A DNA stretch of 64,000 bases from an alpha proteobacterium U9-1i (GTDB lineage Bacteria; Pseudomonadota; Alphaproteobacteria; Caulobacterales; Aquidulcibacteraceae), in contig BBSY01000002.1 in assembly GCA_000974665.1 (NCBI GenBank), positions 1,891,716 to 1,955,715 of the forward strand, written 5' to 3'. Below, piece by piece: positions 34,311 to 44,260 of the stretch. Positions within the stretch are counted from its first letter, which is position 1; every line of letters begins with the position of its first letter. The position numbers were made by a program, and so were the translations under genes. The notes under the pieces are model-generated. The model saw nothing but the letters and a program-made list of their open reading frames with translations, was not told the origin of the DNA and ran no database searches.

Positions 34311-35369
34311 ATGAGCCTTACGCGTAATCTTGGTCGCGCCCGGTACGCCGCTGCGCAGGGCGCGCGCGTGGCGTGGTACTTGAGCCAGTATCTGCTCGCG
34401 CGCCGCATCTCCGGTCCGTTTGATCGTCCCGGCGAGCCGAAATTCCAACCGCAATCGGAGGAGGGCGATCAGGCGCGCATTCGCCAAGCCTTCCTCAACC
34501 TCTTTACGCTGGACCGCATCAACATCGAAGCCGGCCTCTACCCGGCGCCTGATGACGTGCGCTTGGAGAAGGCGCTCTCGGCGCTCAAGAACTCCGCGAA
34601 CTTTTTTCGCGATTTGCCCAACGTCGATCGCCGCCGTCTCGAGCGCGACGGCACCGAAGTGCGTGAAGCCGCAAAAGGCGAACGCTACCCCGCCTACTAC
34701 CTTCAAAACTTCCACTATCAGTCCGGCGGCTGGCTCTCCGACGACAGCGCCAAGCTCTACGATACCCAGGTGGAAATCCTGTTCGGCGGCGCTGCTGACG
34801 CTATGCGCCGCGTGGCGCTTGGATCATTGGCGCGCGCCATCAAGGGCACAGACCAACGCCGCGTGAAATTGCTCGATCTCGCCTGCGGCAACGGGCGTTT
34901 CCTCGCGCAAATTCTCAACGCATTTCCACGCATGCCGGTGACGGGGCTGGACCTCTCGCCCGCCTATTGCGCCGAAGCGCGCACTCGGCTCCAGCCTTGG
35001 TCGCAAGCCGAGATCGTCACCGGCGCGGTGGAGCAAGCGCCGTTCGAAGATGCGTCATTCGATGCGACGGCGTGCGTGTATCTTTATCACGAGCTGCCGC
35101 CCCGCGTGCGCCGCGACACCGCCCGCGAAATCGCGCGCGTGCTCAAACCGGGGGGCGTGTTCGTGTTCGCGGATTCGATCCAAGCCGGCGATTCCGCCGA
35201 TCTCGACCGGATGCTTGAGTACTTCCCAGTGGGTTTCCACGAACCGTTCTTCAGCTCATACCAAAAGGAAGATTTGGTGGCGCTGTTCGCGGAAGCTGGC
35301 CTGCATCACGAAGAAACGCAGCTCGCGTTCCTCACCAAAGTGATGCGCTTTCGCAAGGCGTCAGCTTAA
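34311..35369 (+). CDS. Class I SAM-dependent methyltransferase
   Basis: 352 residues from the ATG at 34311. An N-terminal helical region of about 165 residues is followed by a Rossmann methyltransferase with motif I LLDLACGNGRFLAQ, motif II MPVTGLDLS, and YLYHELPPRVRRD then LKPGGVFVFADS. This resembles methyltransferases of the UbiE/menaquinone type. The acceptor is unknown. It starts 50 bp from the VapB operator. The convergent neighbour ends 2 nt past its stop. Confidence 0.85.
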   Translation: MSLTRNLGRARYAAAQGARVAWYLSQYLLARRISGPFDRPGEPKFQPQSEEGDQARIRQAFLNLFTLDRINIEAGLYPAPDDVRLEKALSALKNSANFFRDLPNVDRRRLERDGTEVREAAKGERYPAYYLQNFHYQSGGWLSDDSAKLYDTQVEILFGGAADAMRRVALGSLARAIKGTDQRRVKLLDLACGNGRFLAQILNAFPRMPVTGLDLSPAYCAEARTRLQPWSQAEIVTGAVEQAPFEDASFDATACVYLYHELPPRVRRDTAREIARVLKPGGVFVFADSIQAGDSADLDRMLEYFPVGFHEPFFSSYQKEDLVALFAEAGLHHEETQLAFLTKVMRFRKASA

Positions 35370-35371
35370 GC

Positions 35372-35890
35372 CTAAAGCTCTGTCGTCGGCTTCTGTTTCA
35401 GCGCCGCGCGCGGCGCGTCGCCAAGAATGTATTCGGCGCGTTCGGCCTTCAGGCTTTCGCCCGCTGACGCCGCTTCCAGAATCGCATCGGCTTCGGCGAA
35501 CACAACATCATCCGGCCCGCCGAGCAGATCGTCAGCGGTCAATGTCGCCAGCGCATCCGCTTCCTCGAACGCCGCCGCCGGCGCCATCGCGATCATATCG
35601 ATCGCCTCCAGACGCGGCGCGGCGATCCGAGGCGCGCGCTCCACCGTGGCCGCATGCGCTTCCTGGACCATCACCGGCGCCGCTGGATTCCAGTCCGGGC
35701 CGCCGGTGATCAGATAATCGATGCTGAAGGCCGTAAACGCACACGAGGCGGCGATCGCCGCAGCCGCGCAGGCGTTCTTGCGATAGGCCGCGTCGCGCTT
35801 CAGCCGAACCGCCACTGCCCAGGCGCCGCGCGCACCCTTGGCCGCTGCTCCGGCGGCGGCGTTCAGAAAAGCGGTGACGCGCGTGTCCAT
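35372..35890 (-). CDS. Single-pass membrane protein with acidic C-terminal tail
   Basis: 172 residues from the ATG at 35890, with GGAGGGGG about 3-5 nt upstream. An N-terminal cytoplasmic basic part leads to one membrane helix (ACAAAAIAASCAFTAFSIDY). The rest is an Ala/Glu/Asp-rich tail. No family is recognised. It is divergent from the Gre-factor gene. Confidence 0.68.
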   Translation of the reverse strand: MDTRVTAFLNAAAGAAAKGARGAWAVAVRLKRDAAYRKNACAAAAIAASCAFTAFSIDYLITGGPDWNPAAPVMVQEAHAATVERAPRIAAPRLEAIDMIAMAPAAAFEEADALATLTADDLLGGPDDVVFAEADAILEAASAGESLKAERAEYILGDAPRAALKQKPTTEL

Positions 35891-36004
35891 GGCCCCCTCC
35901 GACTCCCCGGTCAGCATGTGACAAGGCGGAGTCTACGCCTATCGGGCGATCAAATCCACATTCGCGGCGGTGACAACGCGCTCATGGAGGGCCTTATTGA
36001 AGGC

Positions 36005-36463
36005 ATGAGCCGCGCTTTTGTTAAGGAATTGGACGACGCCGCCGGCGATGAGCTGCCCGATCGCCCGATTTCGCCGCACCCGAACCTGGTCACGCCGCAG
36101 GGCCTCGCCCAGATAGAGGCGGAGCTCGCGCGCCTCCACGCCGCCGCCCGCGCCGCCGGCGAAGACCGGGCCGCCCGCACCGCAATCGCTCGCGAAGAAC
36201 GCTATTGGGTCGCCCGCCGCGCCAGCGCCCAAGTGATTGAGCCGTCCGCCGACACGGAACGCGTGCGCTTTGGCGCCACAGTCACGCTTCAGCGCGACGA
36301 TGGCCGCGAACAACGCTTCCGCATCGTCGGCGAGGACGAAGCTGATCCCGAATGCGGTACGCTTTCGCACGTATCGCCGCTGGCGCGCGCACTGATGGGC
36401 AAGGAGCCCGGCGACGTCGTGCGTGTCGGCGATGGCGACGTCGAGATCGTCGCCATCGCCTGA
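36005..36463 (+). CDS. GreA/GreB family transcription elongation factor
   Basis: 152 residues. The N-terminal coiled-coil (GLAQIEAELARLHAAARAAG) and the C-terminal FKBP-like domain (VSPLARALMGKEPGDVVRVG) match the Gre family, which stimulates transcript cleavage in backtracked RNA polymerase. The start MSRAFVKE matches alphaproteobacterial GreB-like proteins. An in-frame ATG at 35984 is less likely. A canonical greA may be elsewhere, so this may be a paralogue. Confidence 0.85.
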   Translation: MSRAFVKELDDAAGDELPDRPISPHPNLVTPQGLAQIEAELARLHAAARAAGEDRAARTAIAREERYWVARRASAQVIEPSADTERVRFGATVTLQRDDGREQRFRIVGEDEADPECGTLSHVSPLARALMGKEPGDVVRVGDGDVEIVAIA

Positions 36464-36467
36464 ACGG

Positions 36468-38075
36468 CTAGTCTGCCGCCACTGGCTGACGCAGCGCCGC
36501 GGAGATCGCCTCCAAATCCTCCACGCTGCGCGCGTAAGTTGGCGCGACACGTGCGCTCGCCCGTTGCTCATACGCGTACGCAAACGACAACAACTTCGCT
36601 TCCGACCACGCCTCGGCGATGAAAGACAAACCCACCGGCAATCCGCCCACCAAACCCATCGGGACTGTCACGTGCGGATAGCCAGACACCGCCGGCAAGC
36701 CGCTTGAGCCGCCGCCGACGAAATGGTCGCCATTGATCACATCAATCGTCCAAGCCGGCCCCAAAGTCGGCGCGATCAGCGCGTCAACGCGATGCGTGCG
36801 CAGCAGCGCATCGATCGCTTGGCCCGCTTGGCGCGGCGCCCGCGCGATGGCGGCCACATAAGCCGGGTCCGCCGTGCCTTGCGTGGCTTGCGCGCGTTCG
36901 AAGATGTCTTGCCCAAACAACGTCGTTTCCGCCGGCGTGTTGGCGTTGAAGGCGATCACATCCGCGAGCGTCCGCGTCGCCACGCCCGTCGGCGTCCCGG
37001 CCAGGTACGCGTCCAGATGGGTTTTCAACTCAGAGAGCAGGATCGTGAACTCGTCATTGCCGATCGCGTCGAGCCCGGCCGGCGCTTCCGTGATCTCCAC
37101 GATTTCCGCGCCCGCTTCGCGCAGATGCGTCAACGCCGCATCGAAGCGCTCATCCACACGGTCGCTGAAGCCCGCTTGGAAACGCAGCACGCCGATGCGC
37201 CGGCCCTGCAGCGCGCCAGCGTCCAACGCCGCCGAATAATCAGCGCGCCGCGCGTCGGCCTGCGCCGTTTGCGGGTCGGCTGGATCGCTGCCCGCGATCA
37301 CCGTCAGCACCGCCGCGACATCAGCCACGCTGCGCCCCATGGGCCCGGGCGTATCCTGAGTGTGGCTGATCGGCACGACATAAGTGCGCGAAACAAGCCC
37401 CACTGTCGGCTTGATGCCGACAAGCCCATTGATCGACGACGGGCAAACCACCGAGCCATCGGTTTCCGTGCCAATGGTGATCGCCGCCAAACTCGCCGCC
37501 GCCGCCGCGCCCGAACCGGAGGAGGAGCCGCACGCATTGCGATCGAGCGCGTACGGATTGCGCGTCAGCCCGCCCGCCGCGCTCCAGCCGCTGATCGAGT
37601 TCGACGCGCGAATATTGGCCCATTCCGACAAATTGGTTTTGCCCAGGATCACCGCGCCGGCTTCGCGCAAGCGCGCCACCAAAGGCGCGTCGCGCCCGGA
37701 ATTGTTGTTGGCCAAGGCCAGCGAGCCGGCCGTCGTGGCGTTGTCAGCGGTCTCGATGTTGTCCTTGATCAGCACCGGCACGCCGTGCAGCGGCCCACGC
37801 ACCTGGCCCGCCGCGCGCTCGGCGTCCAACGCCCGCGCTTGCTCGAGCGCATTTGGGTTGAGGGCGATGACACTGTTGAGTGTTGGCCCGGCATCGTCGA
37901 TCTCGGCGATCCGCGCCATGTACGCTTGGACAAGGCCTTCGCTTGTCACAGCGCCGGAGGTCATGTCCGCCTGCAATTGCGCGATGGATTTTTCCGCTAC
38001 GTCATAGCTCGGTGCGGCCGGCGCGCACGCCGCCATCGCCAGCACGGCCAAAGCCGCCAACATCGAACGCATCAT
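36468..38075 (-). CDS. Amidase (amidase signature family), predicted lipoprotein
   Basis: 535 residues from the ATG at 38075. Lipobox MAAC follows a hydrophobic signal (SMLAALAVLAMAAC). Triad residues are Lys in PVLIKDNIETAD, Ser in CGSSSGSGAAAAA and Ser in ETDGSVVCPSS. It closely resembles the glutamyl-tRNA amidotransferase A fold but is an exported enzyme. The substrate is unknown. It ends 4 nt after the convergent Gre gene. Confidence 0.9.
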   Translation of the reverse strand: MMRSMLAALAVLAMAACAPAAPSYDVAEKSIAQLQADMTSGAVTSEGLVQAYMARIAEIDDAGPTLNSVIALNPNALEQARALDAERAAGQVRGPLHGVPVLIKDNIETADNATTAGSLALANNNSGRDAPLVARLREAGAVILGKTNLSEWANIRASNSISGWSAAGGLTRNPYALDRNACGSSSGSGAAAAASLAAITIGTETDGSVVCPSSINGLVGIKPTVGLVSRTYVVPISHTQDTPGPMGRSVADVAAVLTVIAGSDPADPQTAQADARRADYSAALDAGALQGRRIGVLRFQAGFSDRVDERFDAALTHLREAGAEIVEITEAPAGLDAIGNDEFTILLSELKTHLDAYLAGTPTGVATRTLADVIAFNANTPAETTLFGQDIFERAQATQGTADPAYVAAIARAPRQAGQAIDALLRTHRVDALIAPTLGPAWTIDVINGDHFVGGGSSGLPAVSGYPHVTVPMGLVGGLPVGLSFIAEAWSEAKLLSFAYAYEQRASARVAPTYARSVEDLEAISAALRQPVAAD

Positions 38076-38153
38076 AAACCCCCAAACCCGCTCATGGGCC
38101 CCGCTCAAGGCGGGCGGGGATTTGTCGGCGCTCGGCCGGTTTTTGTCGATGGG

Positions 38154-38642
38154 TTAGAAGGCGCCCGCTTCGGTTTTTAGGCTTTCGGGATACTCGTCCT
38201 GAACCGGCGCATAGCTTTCGTCGGTGTCGTAACTCTGATCGGCGAACGCGTCGCCGGATTCCTCGTCTGCGAAATCGTCGGCCGCGTAAGCGTCCAGGAT
38301 TTCCTCCTGCCGCAGCGAAACCGTCTGAACGTCGTCTTGCCCGCTGCGGGCCTCGCGCGGCGTCCAAGCTTCCAACGGTGCGCCATTGTCGAAAGAGGAA
38401 GGCTGCGTCCACGACGCCTCGGAATAGGTTGCTTCGGAAGAGTTCGGATCTTCGTGCGGCTGCGGCGCGAAAGCGTACTGGTATCCGTAATCGGGCGAGC
38501 GGACGCTTGGATTGTTCTCGTCGGCGTAGCCAAAACCGCCGGTGAGCATGAACCCGGTTCCAGCCATTGCCGAACCGAACACGAAGACAAATGCGCCTGC
38601 GGCTACGAGCGCTTTCTGCGCGATGGGGCGGTCTTCCAGCAT
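38154..38642 (-). CDS. Single-pass membrane protein with acidic tail, unknown function
   Basis: 162 residues. One N-terminal membrane helix (ALVAAGAFVFVFGSAMAGTG) is followed by a Ser/Glu/Asp/Tyr-rich, probably disordered tail. The layout resembles the protein at 35372-35890 (short N-terminus, one helix, acidic tail), but sequence similarity is low. GGAG lies about 10 nt upstream of the ATG. Confidence 0.68.
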   Translation of the reverse strand: MLEDRPIAQKALVAAGAFVFVFGSAMAGTGFMLTGGFGYADENNPSVRSPDYGYQYAFAPQPHEDPNSSEATYSEASWTQPSSFDNGAPLEAWTPREARSGQDDVQTVSLRQEEILDAYAADDFADEESGDAFADQSYDTDESYAPVQDEYPESLKTEAGAF

Positions 38643-38744
38643 CTTGCGTGCTCCGTATCAATTGACAGCGCGTCAACCAGGGCTCGCCGCTAAATGTTCC
38701 CGCCGTGACGGGAACCGTAATTTTGGGCGCGGCGTTTGCGGGCT

Positions 38745-38948
38745 ATGACGGATAAAGAGGAATTCGCGGCGGTGCGGGCGCGCGCCTACGAGATCGCGGA
38801 TACCGGCCGCTGTGCGGACTGGGCGGCGCTGAGCGCTGAGTTGCTGGCCGAGGGGCGGCCCGAGCGTTTCGTCAAAAGTCTAGGCGCCGACGCGCTTACC
38901 CAGGTCATGCTTCGCAACTGCATCGCCCAAGCGCGGGAGCGCCTGTAG
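38745..38948 (+). CDS. Small helical protein of unknown function
   Basis: 67 residues from the ATG at 38745 (a TTG at 38736 is in frame). It is helical, with FAAVRARAYEIADTGRCADW and ADALTQVMLRNCIAQARERL. No family is recognised, but the pattern looks like a real protein. The stop is 14 nt from the convergent aroC stop. Confidence 0.65.
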   Translation: MTDKEEFAAVRARAYEIADTGRCADWAALSAELLAEGRPERFVKSLGADALTQVMLRNCIAQARERL

Positions 38949-38962
38949 CGCCAAGGGCCGTG

Positions 38963-40054
38963 TCAGCGTCCGGTCTGGCCGCGGTGGCGCAACTTGGCGT
39001 CCGCCAGCACGCAAGCCAGCATCGCCTCCGCCACCGGCGCCGCCCGAATGCCGACGCAGGGATCGTGGCGTCCGGTGGTTGAAACCTCTGCGTTTTGCCC
39101 TGCGGTATCGATCGTGCGGCGCGCCGTCAGGATTGAACTCGTTGGCTTGGTGGCGATGCGCGCGACGATGGTTTGCCCCGTTGAAATGCCGCCGAGTACG
39201 CCGCCCGCGTTGTTGGTCAGGAATGTGGGTCCGTTATTGCCGGCGCGCATTTCGTCGGCGTTCTCAACACCGGTCAAAGCCGCCGCGGCGAAGCCCGCGC
39301 CAATCTCAACGCCCTTCACGGCGTTGATGCTCATCAGCGCGCCGGCGATTTCCGCGTCGAGCTTGCCATAGACCGGCGCGCCCCAACCCGCAGGCACGCC
39401 CTCGGCGTGCACCTCAACGACCGCGCCAACCGAATTGCCGTCCTTGCGCGTGGCGTCGAGCAAAGCTTCCCATTGCTGTGCCGCGTCAGCGTCGGGGCTC
39501 CAGAACGGATTGTTCTCCGTCTCGTCCCAATTCCAGCGTGCGCGATCGATCGCCACCGCGCCGATCTGCACCAGGGCTGCGCGAATGCGGATATCTTCAC
39601 CCAGCACGCGCCGCGCCACCGCGCCTGCCGCCACCCGCGCCGCCGTTTCACGCGCAGATGATCGTCCGCCGCCGCGATAGTCCCGTAGGCCATATTTTGC
39701 GTCGTACACATAATCGGCGTGGCCAGGCCGATAGAGGTCGCGAATCTCCGCGTAATCCTTTGAGCGTTGATCCGTGTTCTCGATCAGCAGCGAGATTGGC
39801 GCGCCGGTCGTGAGCGGCCCGCCCGTGCGGTCGTCCTCGAAAACGCCGGACAGGATCTTCACCTCATCGGCCTCGCGCCTTTGGGTGACGAAGCGGCTCG
39901 TGCCGGGCTTCCTGCGATTCAGCCAAAACTGAATATCGGCCACGCTGATCGGCAGGCCCGGTGGGCATCCATCGACCACGCACCCAAGCGCCGGCCCATG
40001 GCTCTCACCCCAAGTCGTAACGCGGAAAAGGTGGCCAAACGTGTTGTGCGACAT
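38963..40054 (-). CDS. aroC: Chorismate synthase
   Basis: 363 residues, normal length. It makes chorismate from EPSP using reduced FMN, the last step of the shikimate route. Signatures are [20 protein letters not shown] at the N-terminus, [17 protein letters not shown] in the middle and IATKPTSSI near the end. It is a single gene in this window. Confidence 0.97.
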   Translation of the reverse strand: MSHNTFGHLFRVTTWGESHGPALGCVVDGCPPGLPISVADIQFWLNRRKPGTSRFVTQRREADEVKILSGVFEDDRTGGPLTTGAPISLLIENTDQRSKDYAEIRDLYRPGHADYVYDAKYGLRDYRGGGRSSARETAARVAAGAVARRVLGEDIRIRAALVQIGAVAIDRARWNWDETENNPFWSPDADAAQQWEALLDATRKDGNSVGAVVEVHAEGVPAGWGAPVYGKLDAEIAGALMSINAVKGVEIGAGFAAAALTGVENADEMRAGNNGPTFLTNNAGGVLGGISTGQTIVARIATKPTSSILTARRTIDTAGQNAEVSTTGRHDPCVGIRAAPVAEAMLACVLADAKLRHRGQTGR

Positions 40055-40114
40055 GGCCGCTAGCTAGTGGCAGAAGCCGGCGCGGGGAGCAATCAATAGG
40101 CTTAACGCGACGAA

Positions 40115-41065
40115 TTAGCTTTCGCAGCGCGCCATGCCGTCAAGCGCCGCTTCGATCACCGGCCGTGCCTCGCTCTCACGCATATGCGCCAAATCCTGCA
40201 GCGTGCGCGTACGCCCCGCCTCGCGCGCCACCAAATAGCCGACATAATACGCGAACCGCGGCGGCAGTCCCTCGAGGCTCGCTTGGCCCAGAAACAACGG
40301 TGCGTAATCCTCGCGCGCGTCAGACCCGAGCCGCGAACGCACCGCGCACACCGCCGCCGCGAGGTTGGCATCCACTTCCGGCCGGATCGGACGCGGCATC
40401 GTCAGGCCCATCTGCGCGTCCGTTGCGCCCGGATTGAGCCGTTCGGACACGTAGACCGCCAAGCCCTCGCGCCACAGCCCGCACCGCACTTCATCACAAG
40501 TGTCGAAGAACTGGCCGTGATAGACGTGGAACAATTCGTGCTGGAAGAACGGCCGTTCGTCGCCCGGCGTATAGAGGCGCGCCATTACGTCGGCGCCGAA
40601 CACCATGTAGCGCTTGCCGTCGATGGTGCGGATGCCGCCATCCATCTCGCCGACGCTGTGCAGCAGATAGATGTCGCCGATCGGCGCAAGGTCAGGGAAG
40701 GTGCGCATGAAATCCGCGCGCGCCGGCGCAAGCATCGCCTCAAACCCAGCCGCGGTCGTCTCGTAGCGCGGGCGCAATTGCGCAAAGCCTTCAAACGAGC
40801 GCGCGATCAGCCCGTTATAAACCTCCGCCGTCGCGAAGGAGCGTACGCGCTCAGTATCGTAAAATCCGGGAAACAGCGGCGCCATCTCCGCCTTGAACGC
40901 CTCCACGCGCGCAGCACTCTCCATGCCCTGGGTGCGATCGTAGAAGGCCGCATATTCCTGCGTCAGGTCGATCAATGTGAACGGCGGCGGTGTTGTCGCG
41001 TCCGGCGTCGGCGCGCTCTGACACGCCGCCAACACGCACGCCAACGCCGCAACGATCAACCGCAT
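40115..41065 (-). CDS. Predicted metalloprotease-like lipoprotein
   Basis: 316 residues from the ATG at 41065. Lipobox LAAC follows a hydrophobic signal. A HExxH motif is in FFQHELFHVYHGQFF (about 183), with a downstream Glu in REGLAVYVSE suited as third ligand, the gluzincin pattern. It likely sits in the periplasm attached to a membrane. It resembles DUF2268-type putative Zn-dependent proteases but the family match is not certain. The divergent pdxH gene starts 51 nt away. Confidence 0.72.
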   Translation of the reverse strand: MRLIVAALACVLAACQSAPTPDATTPPPFTLIDLTQEYAAFYDRTQGMESAARVEAFKAEMAPLFPGFYDTERVRSFATAEVYNGLIARSFEGFAQLRPRYETTAAGFEAMLAPARADFMRTFPDLAPIGDIYLLHSVGEMDGGIRTIDGKRYMVFGADVMARLYTPGDERPFFQHELFHVYHGQFFDTCDEVRCGLWREGLAVYVSERLNPGATDAQMGLTMPRPIRPEVDANLAAAVCAVRSRLGSDAREDYAPLFLGQASLEGLPPRFAYYVGYLVAREAGRTRTLQDLAHMRESEARPVIEAALDGMARCES

Positions 41066-41115
41066 GCTTCCCTCCAAGCCGCTTATGACACGGATGCGCT
41101 CGCGCGCGCGTCCAG

Positions 41116-41835
41116 ATGCGCGACATTCCCCTGGCCATCGCCTATATGCGACGAAACACGGAGCATCCCTTGGCCGGCGACGATCTCATCCCTCCATCTC
41201 CAAAATACGACCCGAACGCGCCGCCACCGCCGGACGATGCGGCCTTCTTCGCCGAATCCGAGCCGTTTCGGCTGTTTGAACGCTGGCTCGCCGACGCAAA
41301 GGAGAAGGAGCCCAACGACGCCAACGCCATGGCGCTCGCCACTGCGGACGCAACCGGCGCGCCTGACGTGCGCATGGTGTTGCTGAAGGGCGTCGATCCG
41401 GCGGGCTTTGTGTTTTACTCCAACGCCGAAAGCGCCAAGGGCCAGCAACTCTCCGCCAATCCACGCGCCGCACTCTGCTTCCACTGGAAAAGCCTCCGCC
41501 GCCAAATCCGCGTGCGCGGCCGCATCGAACCCGCAAGCGATGCCGAGGCCGACACGTATTTCCAAAGCCGCGACCGTGGCGCGCGTCTCGGCGCGTGGGC
41601 CAGCGACCAATCGCGTCCGCTGCCCGATCGTCTCGCGCTCGAAAAGCGCATCGCCGAATTCGCGCTGAAATACGGCCTGGGTGAGGTGCCGCGCCCGGCG
41701 CATTGGCGCGGCTGGCGGCTTGTTCCGCTGGCGATCGAATTCTGGCGCGACCGCCCGTTCCGCTTACATGACCGGCTTCAGTTCACCCGCGAAACGGCCG
41801 CCGGCGCATGGAGCAAGCAGCGCCTCTATCCGTAG
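41116..41835 (+). CDS. pdxH: Pyridoxamine 5'-phosphate oxidase
   Basis: 239 residues. It makes pyridoxal 5'-phosphate using FMN. Family motifs are [39 protein letters not shown], the Trp-rich block, and the C-terminal [15 protein letters not shown] and WSKQRLYP. It is a single gene. Start 41116 gives [13 protein letters not shown]; 41146 is an alternative. Confidence 0.96.
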   Translation: MRDIPLAIAYMRRNTEHPLAGDDLIPPSPKYDPNAPPPPDDAAFFAESEPFRLFERWLADAKEKEPNDANAMALATADATGAPDVRMVLLKGVDPAGFVFYSNAESAKGQQLSANPRAALCFHWKSLRRQIRVRGRIEPASDAEADTYFQSRDRGARLGAWASDQSRPLPDRLALEKRIAEFALKYGLGEVPRPAHWRGWRLVPLAIEFWRDRPFRLHDRLQFTRETAAGAWSKQRLYP

Positions 41836-41906
41836 AATCCACACCTTTAACTTTTCATTCAACCGACACAGTGGACCGCTAGAGCCGTACGCACGCGGAG
41901 GCGGGC

Positions 41907-42236
41907 ATGCGCGGTATTCAAGCAGCGACAGCGGCGGTTCTCATCCGGGCGCTTCCGATGGAAGCGGCCGGCGCGCGCCCGCGCTTGCTTCCGCAGGGTG
42001 AGCGCGGCGCTGACAAAGCCATGCTCGACCGCGCCGCCATCGGCATCGTCCGCGCCGCCATCATCGTTTCGCTCTGGCCGCCGACGCGCCAGTGCCTGAT
42101 CGCCGCCAGCTACACCGCACCGCGTCCGGCCGAGTTCGGCGCCCGCGCGCTGCAGCGCCGGATCGCCAACGCATTCGGCGCGAAGTTCGCCGAGGCGCCG
42201 ACCGCGGCCCAACCCAAGCTTCGCCGGGCGGCCTGA
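41907..42236 (+). CDS. Small protein of unknown function
   Basis: 109 residues. The ATG has a good Shine-Dalgarno (GGAGG, 5 nt upstream). The middle carries a hydrophobic stretch (AAIGIVRAAIIVSLWP). No family is recognised. A minus-strand ORF in the same place is judged a shadow because it lacks a ribosome-binding site. Confidence 0.5.
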   Translation: MRGIQAATAAVLIRALPMEAAGARPRLLPQGERGADKAMLDRAAIGIVRAAIIVSLWPPTRQCLIAASYTAPRPAEFGARALQRRIANAFGAKFAEAPTAAQPKLRRAA

Positions 42237-42303
42237 AAAGCTTTACCTGCGCGCGTCGGCCTGCATAAATCCCTGCAACAACAGAATAGGGAGAGCCCAA
42301 GCC

Positions 42304-43959
42304 ATGCTCGGACTCATGCAGGACTGGCCGCTGACGGTCGATCGCATTCTCGACCACGCGAAAACCGCTTTCCCGCGCCGCGAAATCGTCACCCGCTCAA
42401 TCGAGGGCCCGCTGTCGCGGACGACCTACGCCAACGTTTGGCGGCGCGCCAAGCAGGTGTCGAACGCGCTGGCCGAGCGCGGCATCGGCAAGGGCGACCG
42501 CGTCGCCACGCTCGCCTGGAACACCGAGCGGCACCTGGAAGCCTGGTACGGCACCATGAGCATGGGCGCCGTCCTGCACACGCTCAACCCGCGCCTCTTT
42601 CCCGAACAAATCGCCTGGATCGCCAACCACGCCGAAGACAAGATCATCTTCTTCGACACGACGTTCGCACCGATCATCGAAAAGATCGCCCCTGGCCTCC
42701 AGCACACAAAATTGTTCGTGGCGCTGACCGATCACGACAATCTGCCGAAGGCGAACATCCCCAACATGATCGCCTACGAGGACTTCATCGCCGGCCACGC
42801 GCAGGAGGCGCAATGGGGCGGCTTTGACGAAAACACCGCGTGCGGCCTCTGCTACACGTCGGGCACGACGGGCGAGCCGAAGGGCGTTCTCTACTCGCAC
42901 CGCTCCAACGTCATCCACGCCATGGCCGCCAACCAGACCGACGTCTTCGGTTGCGGCGCCAATGACGTCGTGCTGCCAGTCGTGCCGATGTTCCACGCCA
43001 ATGCCTGGGCGATCGGCTTCGTCGCGCCGATGTGCGGGGCAAAGCTGGTGATGCCGGGCGCAAAGCTCGACGGCGCCAGCGTCTATGAATTGCTGGAGAG
43101 CGAGAAGGTCACCTTCACCGCCGCCGTGCCCACCGTGTGGCTCATGCTCTTGAACCATCTGCGCGAAAACAATCTGAAGCTCACGACATTGAAGCGCGTC
43201 GCCATCGGCGGCTCGGCCATTCCGGAAATGGTGCTGCGCGCGTTTGAGGAAGATTACGGCGTCGAAGTCATCCACGCCTGGGGCATGACCGAGATGAGCC
43301 CGATCGGCACCATCGGCAAATTGCTGCCCGACCATTACGAAATGGATCACGACGCGCGGATGAAGGTGAAACTGAAGCAGGGCCGGGGCCTCTTCACCGT
43401 CGACATGAAAATCGTCGACGACGCAGGCGTTGAGAAACCGCATGACGGCAAAGCGTTCGGCCGCTTGCTCGTGCGTGGGCCCGCCGTGTCGCGCGCCTAT
43501 TTCAAGCAAGCCGGCGCGCGCAATGACAAAGGCGAATGCCTGGAGCCGTGCGGCTTCTTCGACACCGGCGATGTCGCCACACTCGATGAACTCGGCGTGA
43601 TGCAGATCACCGACCGCGCCAAGGACGTGATCAAATCCGGCGGCGAATGGATCAGTTCGATCGATATCGAGAATATCGCTGTCGGCGCCGAAGGCGTCGC
43701 CAACGCCGCCGTCATCGGCATTGCCCACCCCAAATGGGACGAACGCCCGCTGCTGATCATCGAGCCCAAGCCGGGCGCGACACCCACGAAGGAGCAATTG
43801 CTCGCCTTCCTCGAAGGCAAGATCGCCAAATGGTGGACGCCGGACGATGTGGTCCTTGTCGAAAAAATCCCGCTCGGCGCCACCGGCAAAATCAACAAGC
43901 TCGCACTGCGCGAGACCTTCAAAACCTACGCCTTCCCCAGCACGCAAGCCGCGGAATAG
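42304..43959 (+). CDS. Long-chain or methylthiopropionyl-type acyl-CoA ligase (AMP-forming)
   Basis: 551 residues of the ANL superfamily. The phosphate loop is CYTSGTTGEPKGVLYSHRS, the core motif HAWGMTEMSPIG, and the C-terminal catalytic lysine lies in LGATGKINKLALRE. The N-terminus (MLGLMQDWPLTVDRIL) resembles the DmdB/fatty-acyl ligase group. It activates a carboxylic acid to its CoA thioester. The substrate is not set by sequence. Confidence 0.9.
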   Translation: MLGLMQDWPLTVDRILDHAKTAFPRREIVTRSIEGPLSRTTYANVWRRAKQVSNALAERGIGKGDRVATLAWNTERHLEAWYGTMSMGAVLHTLNPRLFPEQIAWIANHAEDKIIFFDTTFAPIIEKIAPGLQHTKLFVALTDHDNLPKANIPNMIAYEDFIAGHAQEAQWGGFDENTACGLCYTSGTTGEPKGVLYSHRSNVIHAMAANQTDVFGCGANDVVLPVVPMFHANAWAIGFVAPMCGAKLVMPGAKLDGASVYELLESEKVTFTAAVPTVWLMLLNHLRENNLKLTTLKRVAIGGSAIPEMVLRAFEEDYGVEVIHAWGMTEMSPIGTIGKLLPDHYEMDHDARMKVKLKQGRGLFTVDMKIVDDAGVEKPHDGKAFGRLLVRGPAVSRAYFKQAGARNDKGECLEPCGFFDTGDVATLDELGVMQITDRAKDVIKSGGEWISSIDIENIAVGAEGVANAAVIGIAHPKWDERPLLIIEPKPGATPTKEQLLAFLEGKIAKWWTPDDVVLVEKIPLGATGKINKLALRETFKTYAFPSTQAAE

Positions 43960-43980
43960 CGCCACACATGAGCGCGTGCG

Positions 43981-44149
43981 CCCGCCCTCCCTCGATGGGA
44001 GGGCCGCGCGGAGCGCGCGGGGAGGGTGAGGCCCGCGACGTTGCCGGGATAGCCTCATGCGGCTCGCCTTCATCGTCGCGCGCGCACCTCCTCCGGCCGC
44101 CTCCGCTGCGCTACGGCGGCCACCTCCTCCATCGAGGAGGAGGGCGCCA
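43981..44149. repeat. Palindromic repeat, family B, copy 2
   Basis: About 170 bp. It shares a 29-bp identical start (beginning CCCGCCCTCCCTCGATGGGA), GGGGAGGGTGAGGCCCGCG and the end block CTCCTCCATCGAGGAGGA with copy 1 at 27209. The gap 43960-44260 holds this repeat and about 110 bp in which I see nothing else. Confidence 0.88.
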
Positions 44150-44260
44150 TAACCTGCCGGTTTCGCGCCCTCTATCCCGCGCCCGCGCCAACAAAATCCG
44201 CGCACTAGCCCAAACAATCCGACCGATCCGGCGTCCGCGTTACACTCGCGCGCAGCAAAC